Shown here piece after piece: positions 25,892 to 34,790 of a stretch of DNA of 64,000 nt; the first letter of the stretch is position 1; the number at the start of each line of letters is the position of its first letter. Source of the stretch: Kiritimatiellota bacterium B12222 (lineage in GTDB: Bacteria > Verrucomicrobiota > Kiritimatiellia > SS1-B-03-39 > UBA6053). The stretch lies in assembly GCA_029719485.1 (NCBI GenBank), contig CP120722.1, forward strand, positions 1,488,001-1,552,000. The letters are read 5' to 3'. A program made the translations under genes and the position numbers. The notes beneath the pieces are model-generated. The model had not been told where the DNA came from, made no database searches, and saw nothing but the letters and a program-made list of their open reading frames with translations.

Positions 25892-27433
25892 TTATCCCAC
25901 ATACTGTTTAGGATTGATGTTATATTTATGAACTTTGTATCCGAAAATACGTTGGGTCGTTTCTAAACTGCGGGCGGCTGCGGCCATATTGCCACGGGCC
26001 GATTTTAAGGCATCAGTGATGAGGTCTTTTTCATAAACCTCCACCTGATCTTTTAAAGAGCCCGACTTTGGTGCGGAAGCTTGATCTGCCGTTTGGAGGG
26101 TAGGGGGTAAATGGTGGGGATGCAGAGCATCACCTTCGGCCAAGACCACGCCACGTTCCATGATGTTCTCAAGTTCGCGGACATTACCCGGCCAGTGGTA
26201 GGAGTACAGCATATCGATTACAGGACTGGAGAGACGGCGCACATTTTTATTATTTTGTTTGCTGTATCGTTCCAAAAAGAAATCGGAGAGTTGAAGCACG
26301 TCACTTTTCCGTTTGCGCAGAGGCGGCACCCAAATGGGGAATACATTTAAGCGATAGAATAAATCTTCACGGAAGGTACCTTCCGTGACCATTTCCTGCA
26401 AGTTTCGGTTGGTTGCTGCGATTACGCGCACATTGACTTTTACGGTTTTGGTGCTGCCGACGGGTTCAAATTCTCTTTCCTGCAATACGCGTAAAAGTTT
26501 AATTTGAATGCTGGCAGGAATTTCTCCAATTTCGTCAAGAAAGAGGGTGCCCCCATCCGCTAATTGGAAGCGACCTTTCCGGTCTCCGGTCGCGCCGGTG
26601 AAAGAACCTTTGACGTGACCGAAGAGTTCGCTTTCGATTAGATTTTCGGGCAAGGCTGCACAGTGAGCTTTGATAAAGGGTTTGTCTGAACGGTCACTGT
26701 TGAAATGGATCGCGTGGGCAACCAATTCTTTACCGGTTCCGGTTTCGCCTTCAATGAGCACACTGGTTTGGCTTTTAGAGACCTGGGCAATTTGATCGTA
26801 CACAATCTGCATTTCGTGAGAATTACCGATGATGTTTGAAGGGCGGAAACGGTCTTTTAATTCTGCACGCAGACGCTCGTTTTCGGTTTGAAGTTTTTCG
26901 CCCCGTTCCTGGGCACTCCGGCGTAAACGTACGGACTGTGCGAGCAGGGACGCCACCATCTCCATAAGGTAGAGAGAGGATTTTAAATCATGACCCTCTT
27001 CGTAGGGGCGGTCAGCGCTTAGGGCTCCTACCACAGTTTTTCCGGTTTTGATCGGCACACAGATGAAGCTGGATTCCTGACGACTCATACGTTGGGTGCG
27101 GTTGAGGAATAAGGGGTGCTCACCTGTTTTATCGACGACAATTGGCTCTCCGGATTCGATCACTTGGCCGGTGATGCCTTCGCCCAATTTATAGCGTCCG
27201 CGCTGCGCTTGTTGGGGGGTAAGTCCATGGGAAGCATCGATCAGGATGTCGTTGGTTTTACGGTTTAAAAGAGTGATGGTGGCGTGTTTCATGCCGAGAT
27301 GGTTTGTCATCTCGTCCATAATGGGATTTACAATTTCACGCACATCAAGACTGCGTTCAAGAATACCCGCTACATCGCGGATGAATTCTAGATCATGGGT
27401 CGTCGTGGGGGTGGACTCTACTTTTTCGGACAT
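25892..27433 (-). CDS. Sigma-54-dependent transcriptional activator (GAF-AAA+-Fis, NifA-like)
   Basis: 513 residues: GAF sensory domain (~15-170), a linker with coiled-coil character (170-195), AAA+ domain (~200-430) with Walker A GETGTGKE (229-236), the sigma-54 contact loop at 276-281 reading GSFTGA instead of the more common GAFTGA, Walker [12 protein letters not shown], then a Fis-type helix-turn-helix ending [26 protein letters not shown]. This C-terminus and domain order are like NifA. It activates sigma-54 RNA polymerase from upstream sites. Start ATG 27433 lies inside the end of nadE (16-bp overlap). Its targets are not shown; the sigma-54 promoter at 60208-60224 is one possible target. 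Confidence 0.88.
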   Translation of the reverse strand: MSEKVESTPTTTHDLEFIRDVAGILERSLDVREIVNPIMDEMTNHLGMKHATITLLNRKTNDILIDASHGLTPQQAQRGRYKLGEGITGQVIESGEPIVVDKTGEHPLFLNRTQRMSRQESSFICVPIKTGKTVVGALSADRPYEEGHDLKSSLYLMEMVASLLAQSVRLRRSAQERGEKLQTENERLRAELKDRFRPSNIIGNSHEMQIVYDQIAQVSKSQTSVLIEGETGTGKELVAHAIHFNSDRSDKPFIKAHCAALPENLIESELFGHVKGSFTGATGDRKGRFQLADGGTLFLDEIGEIPASIQIKLLRVLQEREFEPVGSTKTVKVNVRVIAATNRNLQEMVTEGTFREDLFYRLNVFPIWVPPLRKRKSDVLQLSDFFLERYSKQNNKNVRRLSSPVIDMLYSYHWPGNVRELENIMERGVVLAEGDALHPHHLPPTLQTADQASAPKSGSLKDQVEVYEKDLITDALKSARGNMAAAARSLETTQRIFGYKVHKYNINPKQYVG

Positions 27434-29145
27434 GTGGACTTTTGGGGTGGGGTTGTGGGTCTAAAATGATTTGTAATGGGGACGCGTCGATCGCGACCGA
27501 AAGCTTTGGGGGTGATTTTGACCCCGGGAGGGGATTGGCGGCGTTTGTATTCGTTGCCGTCAACCAATCGAATGACACGGGTGACGATGTCGTATTCAAA
27601 ACCTTTGGCTACAATTTCATCGCGCCCGAGATCTTGTTCAATGTAGAGGCTGAGGATGGCATCCAGAATTTCGTAAGGTGGAAGGCTATCACTATCTTTT
27701 TGGTCATCTCGAAGTTCCGCGCTGGGAGGACGATCGATGAGGCTTTGGGGAATGCGTTCAAAACCTTGTTGTTGGTTGGACCAGCGACAAAGGTCAAACA
27801 CCATGGTTTTGGGTACGTCTTTGATCAGAGCGTATCCCCCGCACATATCGCCGTAGAGGGTGGCGTATCCTGTGGCCATTTCGCTTTTATTTCCTGTGGC
27901 AACGACCAGAGATCCAAATTTATTGGAAAGTGCCATGACGATGCTACCACGTATGCGGGCCTGAAGATTTTCCTCGGTCACGTCGGCATCGCGTCCGGCG
28001 AACTGAGGGGATAAGAGGTCGAGATAGTGAGTGAACAAATCCTGAATGGGTAACATGGGCATCTCGATTCCCAAATTCTCTGCCAACAATATGGCGTCGG
28101 AACGGGTACCTTCTGAACTATATCGGGTGGGAAGGCTGATGCCGCTTACCCGCTCTGCGCCCACGGCATCGACGGCCAAGGCGGCCACCAAGGCGGAATC
28201 GATTCCGCCGCTGATGGCGATGAGGATCGTTTTGAAACCATTTTTATCCGTGTAGTCACGAATGCCGAGTTTGAGGGCTTCGTAGACTTCTTCCAACTCG
28301 GGAAGGTCCCGAGGGCGTTGGCGTGGGGCTAAGGGTTTTTTGGGATGGGTTGGGAGAGTGAGGGAAAGGGTTTTTAACTTTGCGGGAGGCTCAGTGGTGT
28401 TCTCTTTGATTGGGAGGTCGAATACGAGCAACTCCTCAACAAAGCGCTCCGCCTGCACCAAAATTTCACCTTCAGGAGAGATGGCCATGCTCCCACCATC
28501 AAACACCAATTCGTCCTGACCGCCTACCAAGTTGCAATAAAATAGAGGGGTTTTGCAGGCTGCGCTGGTTTTTTTAAGTATGGAAATTCGTTCTGGTAGT
28601 TTGCCGCGATGAAAGGGAGAGGCGGATAGATTTACCACCGCGCTAAGTTCGGCTTGGGCAAAACAAGCGGCGTCTTCTGCTGAATGTACCCAAGAGTCTT
28701 CGCAAATGTGAATGCCGATACGAGCGCCGTTGAGTTCTAGACAGAGAGGGCTGTGGCCGGCTTTGAATACGCGATACTCATCAAAAACGCCGTAATTGGG
28801 AAGTTGGCATTTATGGTAGCGACCCAAAACCTGCCCCTGATATAAGATAACTGCGGAGTTAAAGGGGTTTTGTTCACCCTGAGAAGGGCTTCCTACGATG
28901 CAAACCACCTCAGGAGGTAGTGCTTGGCTGAGTAAGCGGAGCTCCGTATCTACGGCCGCAATAAAGTGGGGTTTTAAGATTAGGTCTTCTGGGGGATATC
29001 CGCATAAGACCAATTCAGGAAAGATGACCAATTCAGCGCCCGCACTAGAGGCTTGTGCTGCCATTTTACAGATCTTTTCACGGTTCTGTGCCAGTGCGCC
29101 AACCGTGGAATTCATTTGTGCCAGTGCGATTCGAAGGGATCTCAT
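27418..29145 (-). CDS. nadE: Glutamine-dependent NAD+ synthetase
   Basis: 575 residues in two domains. The N-terminal carbon-nitrogen hydrolase (glutaminase) has Glu44 ([14 protein letters not shown]), Lys112 ([14 protein letters not shown]) and Cys148 (IHICEDSW). The C-terminal NAD synthetase has the PP-loop SGGIDSA at 312-318 and later [29 protein letters not shown]. It makes NAD+ from deamido-NAD+ with glutamine as ammonia source, the last step of NAD synthesis. It is first in a minus-strand run with the sigma-54 activator and NAD-isocitrate dehydrogenase. The length fits the compact bacterial two-domain form. Confidence 0.95.
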   Translation of the reverse strand: MRSLRIALAQMNSTVGALAQNREKICKMAAQASSAGAELVIFPELVLCGYPPEDLILKPHFIAAVDTELRLLSQALPPEVVCIVGSPSQGEQNPFNSAVILYQGQVLGRYHKCQLPNYGVFDEYRVFKAGHSPLCLELNGARIGIHICEDSWVHSAEDAACFAQAELSAVVNLSASPFHRGKLPERISILKKTSAACKTPLFYCNLVGGQDELVFDGGSMAISPEGEILVQAERFVEELLVFDLPIKENTTEPPAKLKTLSLTLPTHPKKPLAPRQRPRDLPELEEVYEALKLGIRDYTDKNGFKTILIAISGGIDSALVAALAVDAVGAERVSGISLPTRYSSEGTRSDAILLAENLGIEMPMLPIQDLFTHYLDLLSPQFAGRDADVTEENLQARIRGSIVMALSNKFGSLVVATGNKSEMATGYATLYGDMCGGYALIKDVPKTMVFDLCRWSNQQQGFERIPQSLIDRPPSAELRDDQKDSDSLPPYEILDAILSLYIEQDLGRDEIVAKGFEYDIVTRVIRLVDGNEYKRRQSPPGVKITPKAFGRDRRVPITNHFRPTTPPQKSTCPKK

Positions 29146-29402
29146 GGATTTACTATTAGAGGATCCGTGAATGTCGTCACGACAAAAATGTAAATACTTG
29201 CAGGTTGGTTGACAGAATTGGCGAAAATATATGATTTTTTATATCCCAAAAGGATTTCTATCCATCTCACTTGCAAGGAGTTGGCTTGGACGTAAACCCT
29301 GTGTTATCGAAGATGAAAAGTTGGGGTGGGGATCACTATTTAGATTGAAATAGGGCGTGAGATGGGATTCTCTTAGTTTGAACTTAAAACTGAGGAATAA
29401 TG

Positions 29403-29801
29403 ATGATGAGAAAAATGGCTTGTTTACTTTTGATATGGGTGGGCTTTTCTAGCTTTGCATTTGCGGAGTCTAAAAAAGAGTATGCGCCGAATGTAATGAT
29501 TGGTGATGGCAAGAACGGGAATTCGGGCACGCGTTGGAACATGATGTTAGAAGAGCGCCCTATTAAAGAGATTCGCATTCGCATGCAGCGGGTGAAAGGA
29601 AATGATCAGACTTTTGTGAATTTACGCTTTGGTCCCAAAGGACAAACGTTGGATGGTGGCAAAAGGGTTTATTTAAAAAATAATGATGAAGTGGTGATCA
29701 CCTGGAATGTGGGTGGTCAGTCTCCCGGAAACCAACCCCTGTATTTGATTGGATACGCAGGTGAAGTGAAGGTGATGAAAGTTGCTGTGATTTATCAATA
29801 A
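29403..29801 (+). CDS. Small secreted protein of unknown function
   Basis: About 132 residues. Three consecutive ATG codons (29400, 29403, 29406) follow TGAGGA at 29391-29396; the second or third has the better spacing. Signal peptide KMACLLLIWVGFSSFAFA, cleavage near residue 22. The mature part looks like a small beta-sandwich (KEIRIRMQRVKGNDQTFVNLRFGP, DEVVITWNVGGQSPGNQPLYLIGYAGEVKV), suggesting a periplasmic or extracellular module, but I cannot name a family. It stands alone, with a strong terminator behind. Confidence 0.65.
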   Translation: MMRKMACLLLIWVGFSSFAFAESKKEYAPNVMIGDGKNGNSGTRWNMMLEERPIKEIRIRMQRVKGNDQTFVNLRFGPKGQTLDGGKRVYLKNNDEVVITWNVGGQSPGNQPLYLIGYAGEVKVMKVAVIYQ

Positions 29802-29810
29802 ATCCACATG

Positions 29811-29832
29811 ACCCCCGATTCGGGGGTTTTAT
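29811..29832 (+). terminator. Rho-independent terminator
   Basis: ACCCCCGA-TT-CGGGGGT followed by TTTTAT, 10 bases after the stop of the small secreted protein gene. Confidence 0.85.
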
Positions 29833-29911
29833 ATGTCACCATAACAATGCAACAGGTGAATAATTTATTTATGAGCTTGATTTTTTGAGGAGTGAGAAGG
29901 TAGTGTGGGGT

Positions 29912-31096
29912 ATGGATTCATATGAAAATATAGGAAAAGCTGTTTCAAAGCGTCATTGGGAGGTGCAGGGAAATGTGTGGGCTGGGACTGGGGAACGACG
30001 AAAGCGTGGATTGAGGATTTTGCCGAAAGAGGGTGGTTATTTTGTGCATGTGACGAGTCGGACGGTGGGGCAGGCATTTTTCTTTGGGGATCCTGAAAAG
30101 CGCATGTTTGTGAAGATGATGCGGCGTTGGGCTGCATTTTCGGGCTTATCTGTGATTACGCATTGTTTGATGGATAATCATTTCCATGTGATGCTGTGGG
30201 TTCCTGGCGCTGTGAAGTTGGATCATGAAGCGGTGCTGGACCGTTTGGAAATGGTTTGGCCTGAGGGGAAAGTTGATGCCTGGAAATCTTACTATCAGCA
30301 ACAAAAAGCGGAGACGCGGGAGGCGATGGATACTGCAGTGATGGAGCGCATGGCGAATTTGCCTGAATTCATGCGGGTTTTGAAGCAGTCATTCACTCGT
30401 TGGTATAATGCAAAACATGAGCGAACGGGGACGCTCTGGGATGCGAGGTATCGGTCGGTCGTCGTCGAGGGCTCTCCATTAGCGTTGATGTCGGTTGCCG
30501 CATACATTGATCTCAATCCATTGCGAGCAGGCATGGTAGATGATCCGATGACCTATGCCTGGAGTGGATATGGTGCTGCAATGGGAGGCGATATACAGGC
30601 CCGAAAAGGATTAGAGAGTTTGGTTCAGTTGGCTCGGGGACATCAACCTGATGTGGCTATTTCTGTGCGCCGAAAGCAACTAAAGAATGAGGGAGCGGAT
30701 TGGAAAGATCTGGGGGGGCTTTTGGCCAAAGAACAGGCTCACAGAGCTTTAGCTCGAAATTGGCAAGAAGTACAGGCCGCATATCGAATTTGGTTGGTGA
30801 ATAAAGGAGAGTCTAAAGAGGATTGTGTTCACGTAAAACAAAAATTTCGCAATCGTAAAGGGATGGATCCGGTGGATGTGTTGGCGGAGTATGAAAAACA
30901 AGGGGTTGTTCCGGTTTCAGCGATGTTACAACAGCGCGTGCGGGCCTTTACACGTGGGGGTGCATTGGGCACTCCAGGATTTTTAGATGAGTTGATGGCT
31001 GAATTCAGAAGTTGTTTTGGTTCGAAGCGGAAAATAGCTTCGCGACCCGTGAAAGGGGCCGCGGGTGTGCTCAAGAGTTTACGTCAAACCGACTGA
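29912..31096 (+). CDS. REP-associated tyrosine transposase (Y1/HUH, RAYT)
   Basis: 394 residues from ATG 29912; in-frame TTG at 29885 and GTG at 29903 are alternatives. The IS200/TnpA-REP fold is clear: GGYFVHVTSRTVGQAFFF (~41-58), the HUH motif as His90-Phe91-His92 in LMDNHFHVMLWV, and the region around Tyr165 (SFTRWYNAKHERTGTLWDARYRS), which holds the likely nucleophile, followed by AAYIDLNPLRAGMV. A C-terminal extension of ~180 residues is longer than in small RAYTs and is basic. RAYTs nick single-stranded hairpins and are usually single-copy domesticated genes that spread REP elements. The frame is intact. Confidence 0.88.
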   Translation: MDSYENIGKAVSKRHWEVQGNVWAGTGERRKRGLRILPKEGGYFVHVTSRTVGQAFFFGDPEKRMFVKMMRRWAAFSGLSVITHCLMDNHFHVMLWVPGAVKLDHEAVLDRLEMVWPEGKVDAWKSYYQQQKAETREAMDTAVMERMANLPEFMRVLKQSFTRWYNAKHERTGTLWDARYRSVVVEGSPLALMSVAAYIDLNPLRAGMVDDPMTYAWSGYGAAMGGDIQARKGLESLVQLARGHQPDVAISVRRKQLKNEGADWKDLGGLLAKEQAHRALARNWQEVQAAYRIWLVNKGESKEDCVHVKQKFRNRKGMDPVDVLAEYEKQGVVPVSAMLQQRVRAFTRGGALGTPGFLDELMAEFRSCFGSKRKIASRPVKGAAGVLKSLRQTD

Positions 31097-31114
31097 GTTC
31101 TTCTTTGTCCACGC

Positions 31115-31221
31115 GGATGGGCGTTTCCGATGGTCGGAAGGGGATGAGGCTTCGATTCCGACCTTTGGAATGTGATGAAATGTATATGTTGAGTCAAAAT
31201 AGTTAACGGAGACGCTCATCC
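31115..31221. repeat. Imperfect inverted repeat downstream of the RAYT gene
   Basis: GGATGGGCGTTTCCG at 31115-31129 pairs with CGGAGACGCTCATCC at 31207-31221 (13 of 15). Between them are two smaller palindromes, TTCCGA-TGG-TCGGAA (31125-31139) and ATTCCGACCTTTGGAAT (about 31152-31169). A candidate REP-type target of the neighbouring transposase. Confidence 0.55.
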
Positions 31222-31425
31222 CTATGCAATTATTTGACGAATCGTGCTGTCAGCTATCTTCATAGCGTTGGCGTGGCGCTTTTTCCTGTTGAAATACGCT
31301 TGGGATACCTTTGGGATGCTTTTGGAGCGAGTGAAGCAATGTAAGTTGGAGAGTATCGAGGGCGAATCGCTAGTGAAGGAGAGAAATATTGTGCAAATAC
31401 CTGAATAAAAATGAACATTATGCAT

Positions 31426-31550
31426 ATATTTCACCTGTTGCAATATTAGTTGGAGTATGAGTGAGGGGGACACTGCGTAGGGAGTGATAAATAGTTAAAC
31501 TGTCTTAATAAAAGTGGGAATATGGAAGATATTTCACCTGTTGCAATATT
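31426..31550. repeat. Pair of identical 22-bp direct repeats
   Basis: The same 22-bp unit, built on TTCACCTGTTGCAATATT, stands at 31426-31447 and 31529-31550, 103 bases apart start to start. The spacer is AT-rich and non-coding. Confidence 0.75.
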
Positions 31551-31577
31551 GATAGGTTTTTGAGAGAGGAGGGGGGG

Positions 31578-32255
31578 TTATTGTGATTCGGCTTTGAGAT
31601 ATATTTCTTTGGGGGGCCGTTTGAAATATTTGAACAGGGCTGGACAGATCCATCCTTCCATGTGGTATTCTTCTGAGTAATACCAGTTGCCTCCCATGTC
31701 TTGTCGTCGCCACTCTACTTTGGTTTGATACTCGGGAAAGGGTTGTGGCGAGAAGATGAGCCGAAATCCGTTTGCGGCCTGGGTGATTTCGGCATCGGCT
31801 ACGAGTTCATCGATTAATTCGGGCACTCCGGATACGAAGGGCTCTGCTTTGAGGCCGTTGAGGGGATCATCAAATACCCATGTACCCGCAGAGCGGTAGG
31901 GCGCAATGACCAACAGTGAGTTTGAGGAGGTGTTGAGTTTTTGGTCGCCAAAAAAGAGTAGACCACTGAGTACCAACATCATTCCGCACTGGAAAAGGCG
32001 GGCTTTCTGGTTGGGCTCGGCTTTAGGACGTCTTCGCAGGAAAAATCCTGCGATGCCGGCGCAGATGAGGGTACTTATCCACGACATACCTGAATAGCTG
32101 GCGAATCGATAAAGTAGGCCATAGACGCTCAGGGCCAGTAGTAAAATGACGATGGATACGATGAGGTCGCTTTTGGATTGCCGGGCGACTCCTCGCGTCC
32201 AGAGGACGATAAATCCTAAAAATAATATACCCAGCGTACTGTCAATTTCGATCAT
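31578..32255 (-). CDS. Membrane protein with DUF6717-like C-terminus
   Basis: 225 residues from ATG 32255, four bases after the upstream gene's stop. Three to four hydrophobic segments lie in the first ~115 residues (LGILFLGFIVLW, SIVILLLALSVYGLLY, STLICAGIAGFFL, GMMLVLSGLLFF). The C-terminal soluble part (~130-225) has AEPFVSGVPELIDELV, FRLIFSPQPFPEYQTKVEWRR and GNWYY, a pattern I associate with DUF6717; function unknown. It is last in a minus-strand series with rarA. A longer ATG start (32297) would overlap the upstream gene. Confidence 0.55.
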   Translation of the reverse strand: MIEIDSTLGILFLGFIVLWTRGVARQSKSDLIVSIVILLLALSVYGLLYRFASYSGMSWISTLICAGIAGFFLRRRPKAEPNQKARLFQCGMMLVLSGLLFFGDQKLNTSSNSLLVIAPYRSAGTWVFDDPLNGLKAEPFVSGVPELIDELVADAEITQAANGFRLIFSPQPFPEYQTKVEWRRQDMGGNWYYSEEYHMEGWICPALFKYFKRPPKEIYLKAESQ

Positions 32256-32259
32256 GGCT

Positions 32260-32658
32260 TTAATCGGCTTCGGCGCCGTGAACGCTGCAACTGGCACTGA
32301 TTCCCACGGGATTGAGGATGTAGGTGCCTTGTGAGGGGCAGGTAAGGCTTTTTAATTCATCAGCTTCATCCAGCAGTGCTTCACTTTCAATGAGACGGCC
32401 TTCTGGTAATTCGTTCTCGATGGCAAAATTGGTTTTGGCGGCGTTGATGGCTGAAAGATTGTGCATGCAGGCGTTGTCGCGGGCCTGATCTCTTGCTTTT
32501 GCAAAGGATGGCAGTGCGATCGCTGCTAAAAGACCGATCACCATGATGACTACGGGGACAATGATGACGGCGATCAAGCAGCCTATCCATGCGTTTGAGC
32601 CACTCTTTTTAGGGACGTCGACGGCGGTGCCACAATTTGGACATTTCACATAGCTCAT
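32260..32658 (-). CDS. Zinc-ribbon protein with pseudopilin-like C-terminal domain
   Basis: 132 residues. Residues 1-15 carry CPNCGTAVDVP, one half of a zinc ribbon. A membrane segment follows (~25-50, CLIAVIIVPVVIMVIGLLAAIALPSF) that ends like a type IV pilin helix, then KARDQARDNACMHNLSAINAAKTNFAIENELP (~53-84) and CPSQGTYILNPVGISASCSVHG (~107-128). These are the hallmarks of the G-type pseudopilin-like proteins abundant in Verrucomicrobia-related bacteria, but the normal prepilin leader GFTLIE is missing and replaced by the ribbon. It cannot be processed by prepilin peptidase at the usual site. Strong Shine-Dalgarno GAGGAGAGGA. Confidence 0.65.
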   Translation of the reverse strand: MSYVKCPNCGTAVDVPKKSGSNAWIGCLIAVIIVPVVIMVIGLLAAIALPSFAKARDQARDNACMHNLSAINAAKTNFAIENELPEGRLIESEALLDEADELKSLTCPSQGTYILNPVGISASCSVHGAEAD

Positions 32659-32679
32659 TTTTCCTCTCCTCTCTTTTGG

Positions 32680-33216
32680 TTAGTGTGCGACGTATATCTC
32701 GGTCATGAGAATATCATGTGTCTCGCTGGGAAGCTCTTTACATTTTTGACAATTAAATCCCATCCCGATTCGGGAGTGGGCGTGATGTTGAAGGAGTTGA
32801 TCGTAAATGCCTTTTCCGCGTCCAATGCGCTGGCCTTGGAGGGTAAAGCCACGTCCAGGCACGAGAATCACTTCGAGGGTAGTGGTTTCGATGCGTTTTC
32901 CGGCGAGCGGGGTTGTCAGGTTCCATGGCCCTGAGGCTGGGCCTTGGAGGCTGGTGATGTTGTGAAAATGCCAGCGGTTGTTTTGGGGGAAAGGTAAGGC
33001 GAGTTGTTTTCCCTGGCGGAGGAATTCGGAGAGTGCGGGGCGTAAATCGGGTTCGTCGGGGAGGGGCAGGTAGATGCCGATCCTGTTTGCGGCCTGAAGC
33101 TGAGGGGCGTTGAGGAGGCGTTCGCAAAGATGGCGCGATTGCCGTTCTTTTTCGGCATCGGACAATGCGTCGATCGCGGCTTTTAACTGTTGTCGATATT
33201 CAGCTTTGGTTTTCAT
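32680..33216 (-). CDS. 5-formyltetrahydrofolate cyclo-ligase
   Basis: 178 residues from ATG 33216. Converts 5-formyl-THF to 5,10-methenyl-THF with ATP. Family features: N-terminal MKTKAEYRQQLKAAIDALS, GIYLPLPDEPDLRPAL (~46-61), LEVILVPGRGFTLQGQRIGRGKGIYDQLL (~117-145), with the GxGKGxYD phosphate-binding loop, and IGMGFNCQ. An upstream ATG (33351) gives an extension lying inside rarA with no family similarity. The chosen start overlaps the rarA stop by 17 bases, so the two are co-transcribed, as is frequent for rarA neighbours of this type. Confidence 0.88.
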   Translation of the reverse strand: MKTKAEYRQQLKAAIDALSDAEKERQSRHLCERLLNAPQLQAANRIGIYLPLPDEPDLRPALSEFLRQGKQLALPFPQNNRWHFHNITSLQGPASGPWNLTTPLAGKRIETTTLEVILVPGRGFTLQGQRIGRGKGIYDQLLQHHAHSRIGMGFNCQKCKELPSETHDILMTEIYVAH

Positions 33217-34534
33217 GGTTGCGGGGATGTTCGCGTAAGTTATCCCAAAATTTGAGGCGTTCACGGATGGTTTTTTCGTAGCCCAAGCTGCCGGGTTTGT
33301 AATAGTTTTTATCGGTGGGGGCGTATTCTTGATCGACAAAGTGGTGTTCACCGTCGTGGGCGTATTGATATCCGGTATGACCCAATTTTTTAGCGCCGGC
33401 GTAGTGTCCGTCGCGCAAATGTTTGGGCACGGGTAATACCTTGCCGGATTCGACGTCTTTCATGGCTTCGAAAATTGCCGTGGTCGCTGAATTGCTTTTG
33501 GGCGCAGTGGCAAGATAGGTGGTGGTTTGGGAGAGGGTGAGTTTGGCCTCGGGCATGCCGATGAATTCTACGGCTTGCAAGGTGGAGACGGCGAGGGTGA
33601 GTCCACGGGGATCTGCATTCCCTATATCTTCGGAGGCGAGAATGATGAGGCGTCGGGCGATGAATCGAGGATCTTCTCCGGCCACTAACATTTTGGCTAA
33701 CCAGTAGATGGCGGCATCGGGGTCGGATCCGCGGACACTTTTGATAAAGGCAGAGATGGTATCGTAATGCTCATCTTCATCTTTGTCGTAGACCACGGCT
33801 TTTTTCTGAATGCTTTCTTCAGCTTCGGAGCGGTGGACCCGAATGATACCGTCATCTGAAGGAGCGGTGGTCATGACGGCAATTTCCAAGGCGTTGAGGA
33901 CCTTGCGGGCATCCCCTTCGCAAACAGAGGCTAAATGGGCCAAGGCTTCGTCGTCTACTTCGGCGTTGATGTCTGACAATCCTCGGGGATCGGTCAGGGC
34001 GCGTTGCATGAGGGTGATGAGGTCTGCTTCGGGGACGGGCTCCAGTTGAAAAACCCGGGAGCGGGAAACCAGCGGTGAATTTACAAAGAAAAAGGGATTG
34101 TGGGTGGTGGCGCCAATGAGGGTGACATCGCCTTCTTCGACATAAGGTAGCAGGGTATCTTGTTGTGATTTATTAAAGCGGTGAATTTCGTCGATAAAGA
34201 GCACGGTTTCCCGTCCTTCCCGGAGACGGCGTTGTCGGGCGGCTTCTAGAATTTTGCGGAGTCCTGCGACATTTCCTAAGATACCACTGGCGCGTTCAAA
34301 TTCACGGCGCGTGGATTTAGCGATAACTTCGGCGAGGGTGGTTTTGCCACAACCTGGAGGTCCGTAGAGAATGAGGCTGTCGAGTCGATCGGCTTCGATG
34401 GCGCGTCGTAATAATTTGCCTTCGGAGATGATGTGGGCCTGACCGACGACTTCGTCGATAGATTGGGGGCGCATACGGGCCGCCAAGGGGCGTTGTCTTT
34501 GGGCATCCGGGTGATCAGGAAAGAGCTCGTTCAT
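33200..34534 (-). CDS. rarA: Replication-associated recombination protein A (RarA/MgsA)
   Basis: 444 residues, an AAA+ ATPase related to clamp loaders that acts at stalled replication forks. Walker A GPPGCGKTT (~58-66), Walker B LFIDEIHRFNK (~112-122), sensor GATTHNPFF (~138-146), then the MgsA C-terminal tetramerisation part (DEHYDTISAFIKSVRGSDPDAAIYWLAKML, ~254-283; HLRDGHYAGAKKLGHTGYQYAHD near 375-397). The length is typical of the family. It heads the minus-strand run and is divergent from mraZ. Confidence 0.94.
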   Translation of the reverse strand: MNELFPDHPDAQRQRPLAARMRPQSIDEVVGQAHIISEGKLLRRAIEADRLDSLILYGPPGCGKTTLAEVIAKSTRREFERASGILGNVAGLRKILEAARQRRLREGRETVLFIDEIHRFNKSQQDTLLPYVEEGDVTLIGATTHNPFFFVNSPLVSRSRVFQLEPVPEADLITLMQRALTDPRGLSDINAEVDDEALAHLASVCEGDARKVLNALEIAVMTTAPSDDGIIRVHRSEAEESIQKKAVVYDKDEDEHYDTISAFIKSVRGSDPDAAIYWLAKMLVAGEDPRFIARRLIILASEDIGNADPRGLTLAVSTLQAVEFIGMPEAKLTLSQTTTYLATAPKSNSATTAIFEAMKDVESGKVLPVPKHLRDGHYAGAKKLGHTGYQYAHDGEHHFVDQEYAPTDKNYYKPGSLGYEKTIRERLKFWDNLREHPRNHENQS

Positions 34535-34751
34535 GCGAAGGTGATAGCACAGAGGGGCGGGGGATGTGCAGTCAAAAGCAGCAGGAAAGAAGGAGAGGGC
34601 GTGGGGAGTTGTTCTGAGAGCATCTACCTATCCAATTTATTGGTGGAGGGTGGTTTCTTTTTATGGTCTGGGGAAGAGGACTATACGAACGTATAAAGGC
34701 TTAGCGGATAAGGGATTATTTTGATTTTTGTGACATTCAGGGTTGCCGATG

Positions 34752-34786
34752 TGGGGTCAGGTGTCATAAAGTGGGGCAGAGTGTCA
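34752..34786 (+). promoter_or_regulatory. Putative MraZ operator of four 10-bp-spaced boxes
   Basis: Boxes TGGGG, TGTCA, TGGGG, TGTCA start at 34752, 34762, 34772 and 34782, exactly one helical turn apart, each preceded by G to give GTG. They end four bases before the mraZ ATG. MraZ proteins are known to repress their own dcw operon by binding short direct repeats of TGGGN/GTGG type with 5-nt gaps; here two of the four boxes fit that consensus and two are variants. Confidence 0.65.
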
Positions 34787-34790
34787 CCAT

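Larger units (their letters stand above)
29845..31550 (+). mobile_element. RAYT transposase locus flanked by inverted short motifs
   Basis: GCAACAGGTGAA occurs at 29849-29860 upstream of the transposase. Its reverse complement TTCACCTGTTGC occurs twice downstream, at 31430-31441 and 31533-31544, each inside an identical 22-bp unit (31426-31447 and 31529-31550). Between gene and repeats lies a further imperfect inverted repeat (31115-31129 with 31207-31221). This is the layout expected for a REP-associated transposase with its own cognate repeats; exact element ends are not determinable. Confidence 0.55.

Noticed and set aside
30829..31473. Short minus-strand open frames around the RAYT 3' end
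   Set aside because: They overlap the transposase or the non-coding repeats, lack ribosome sites and have no family similarity.
29845..31550. Calling the RAYT locus a complete insertion sequence with defined ends
   Set aside because: No target-site duplication is visible and RAYTs are usually domesticated single-copy genes, so exact ends would be guesswork.
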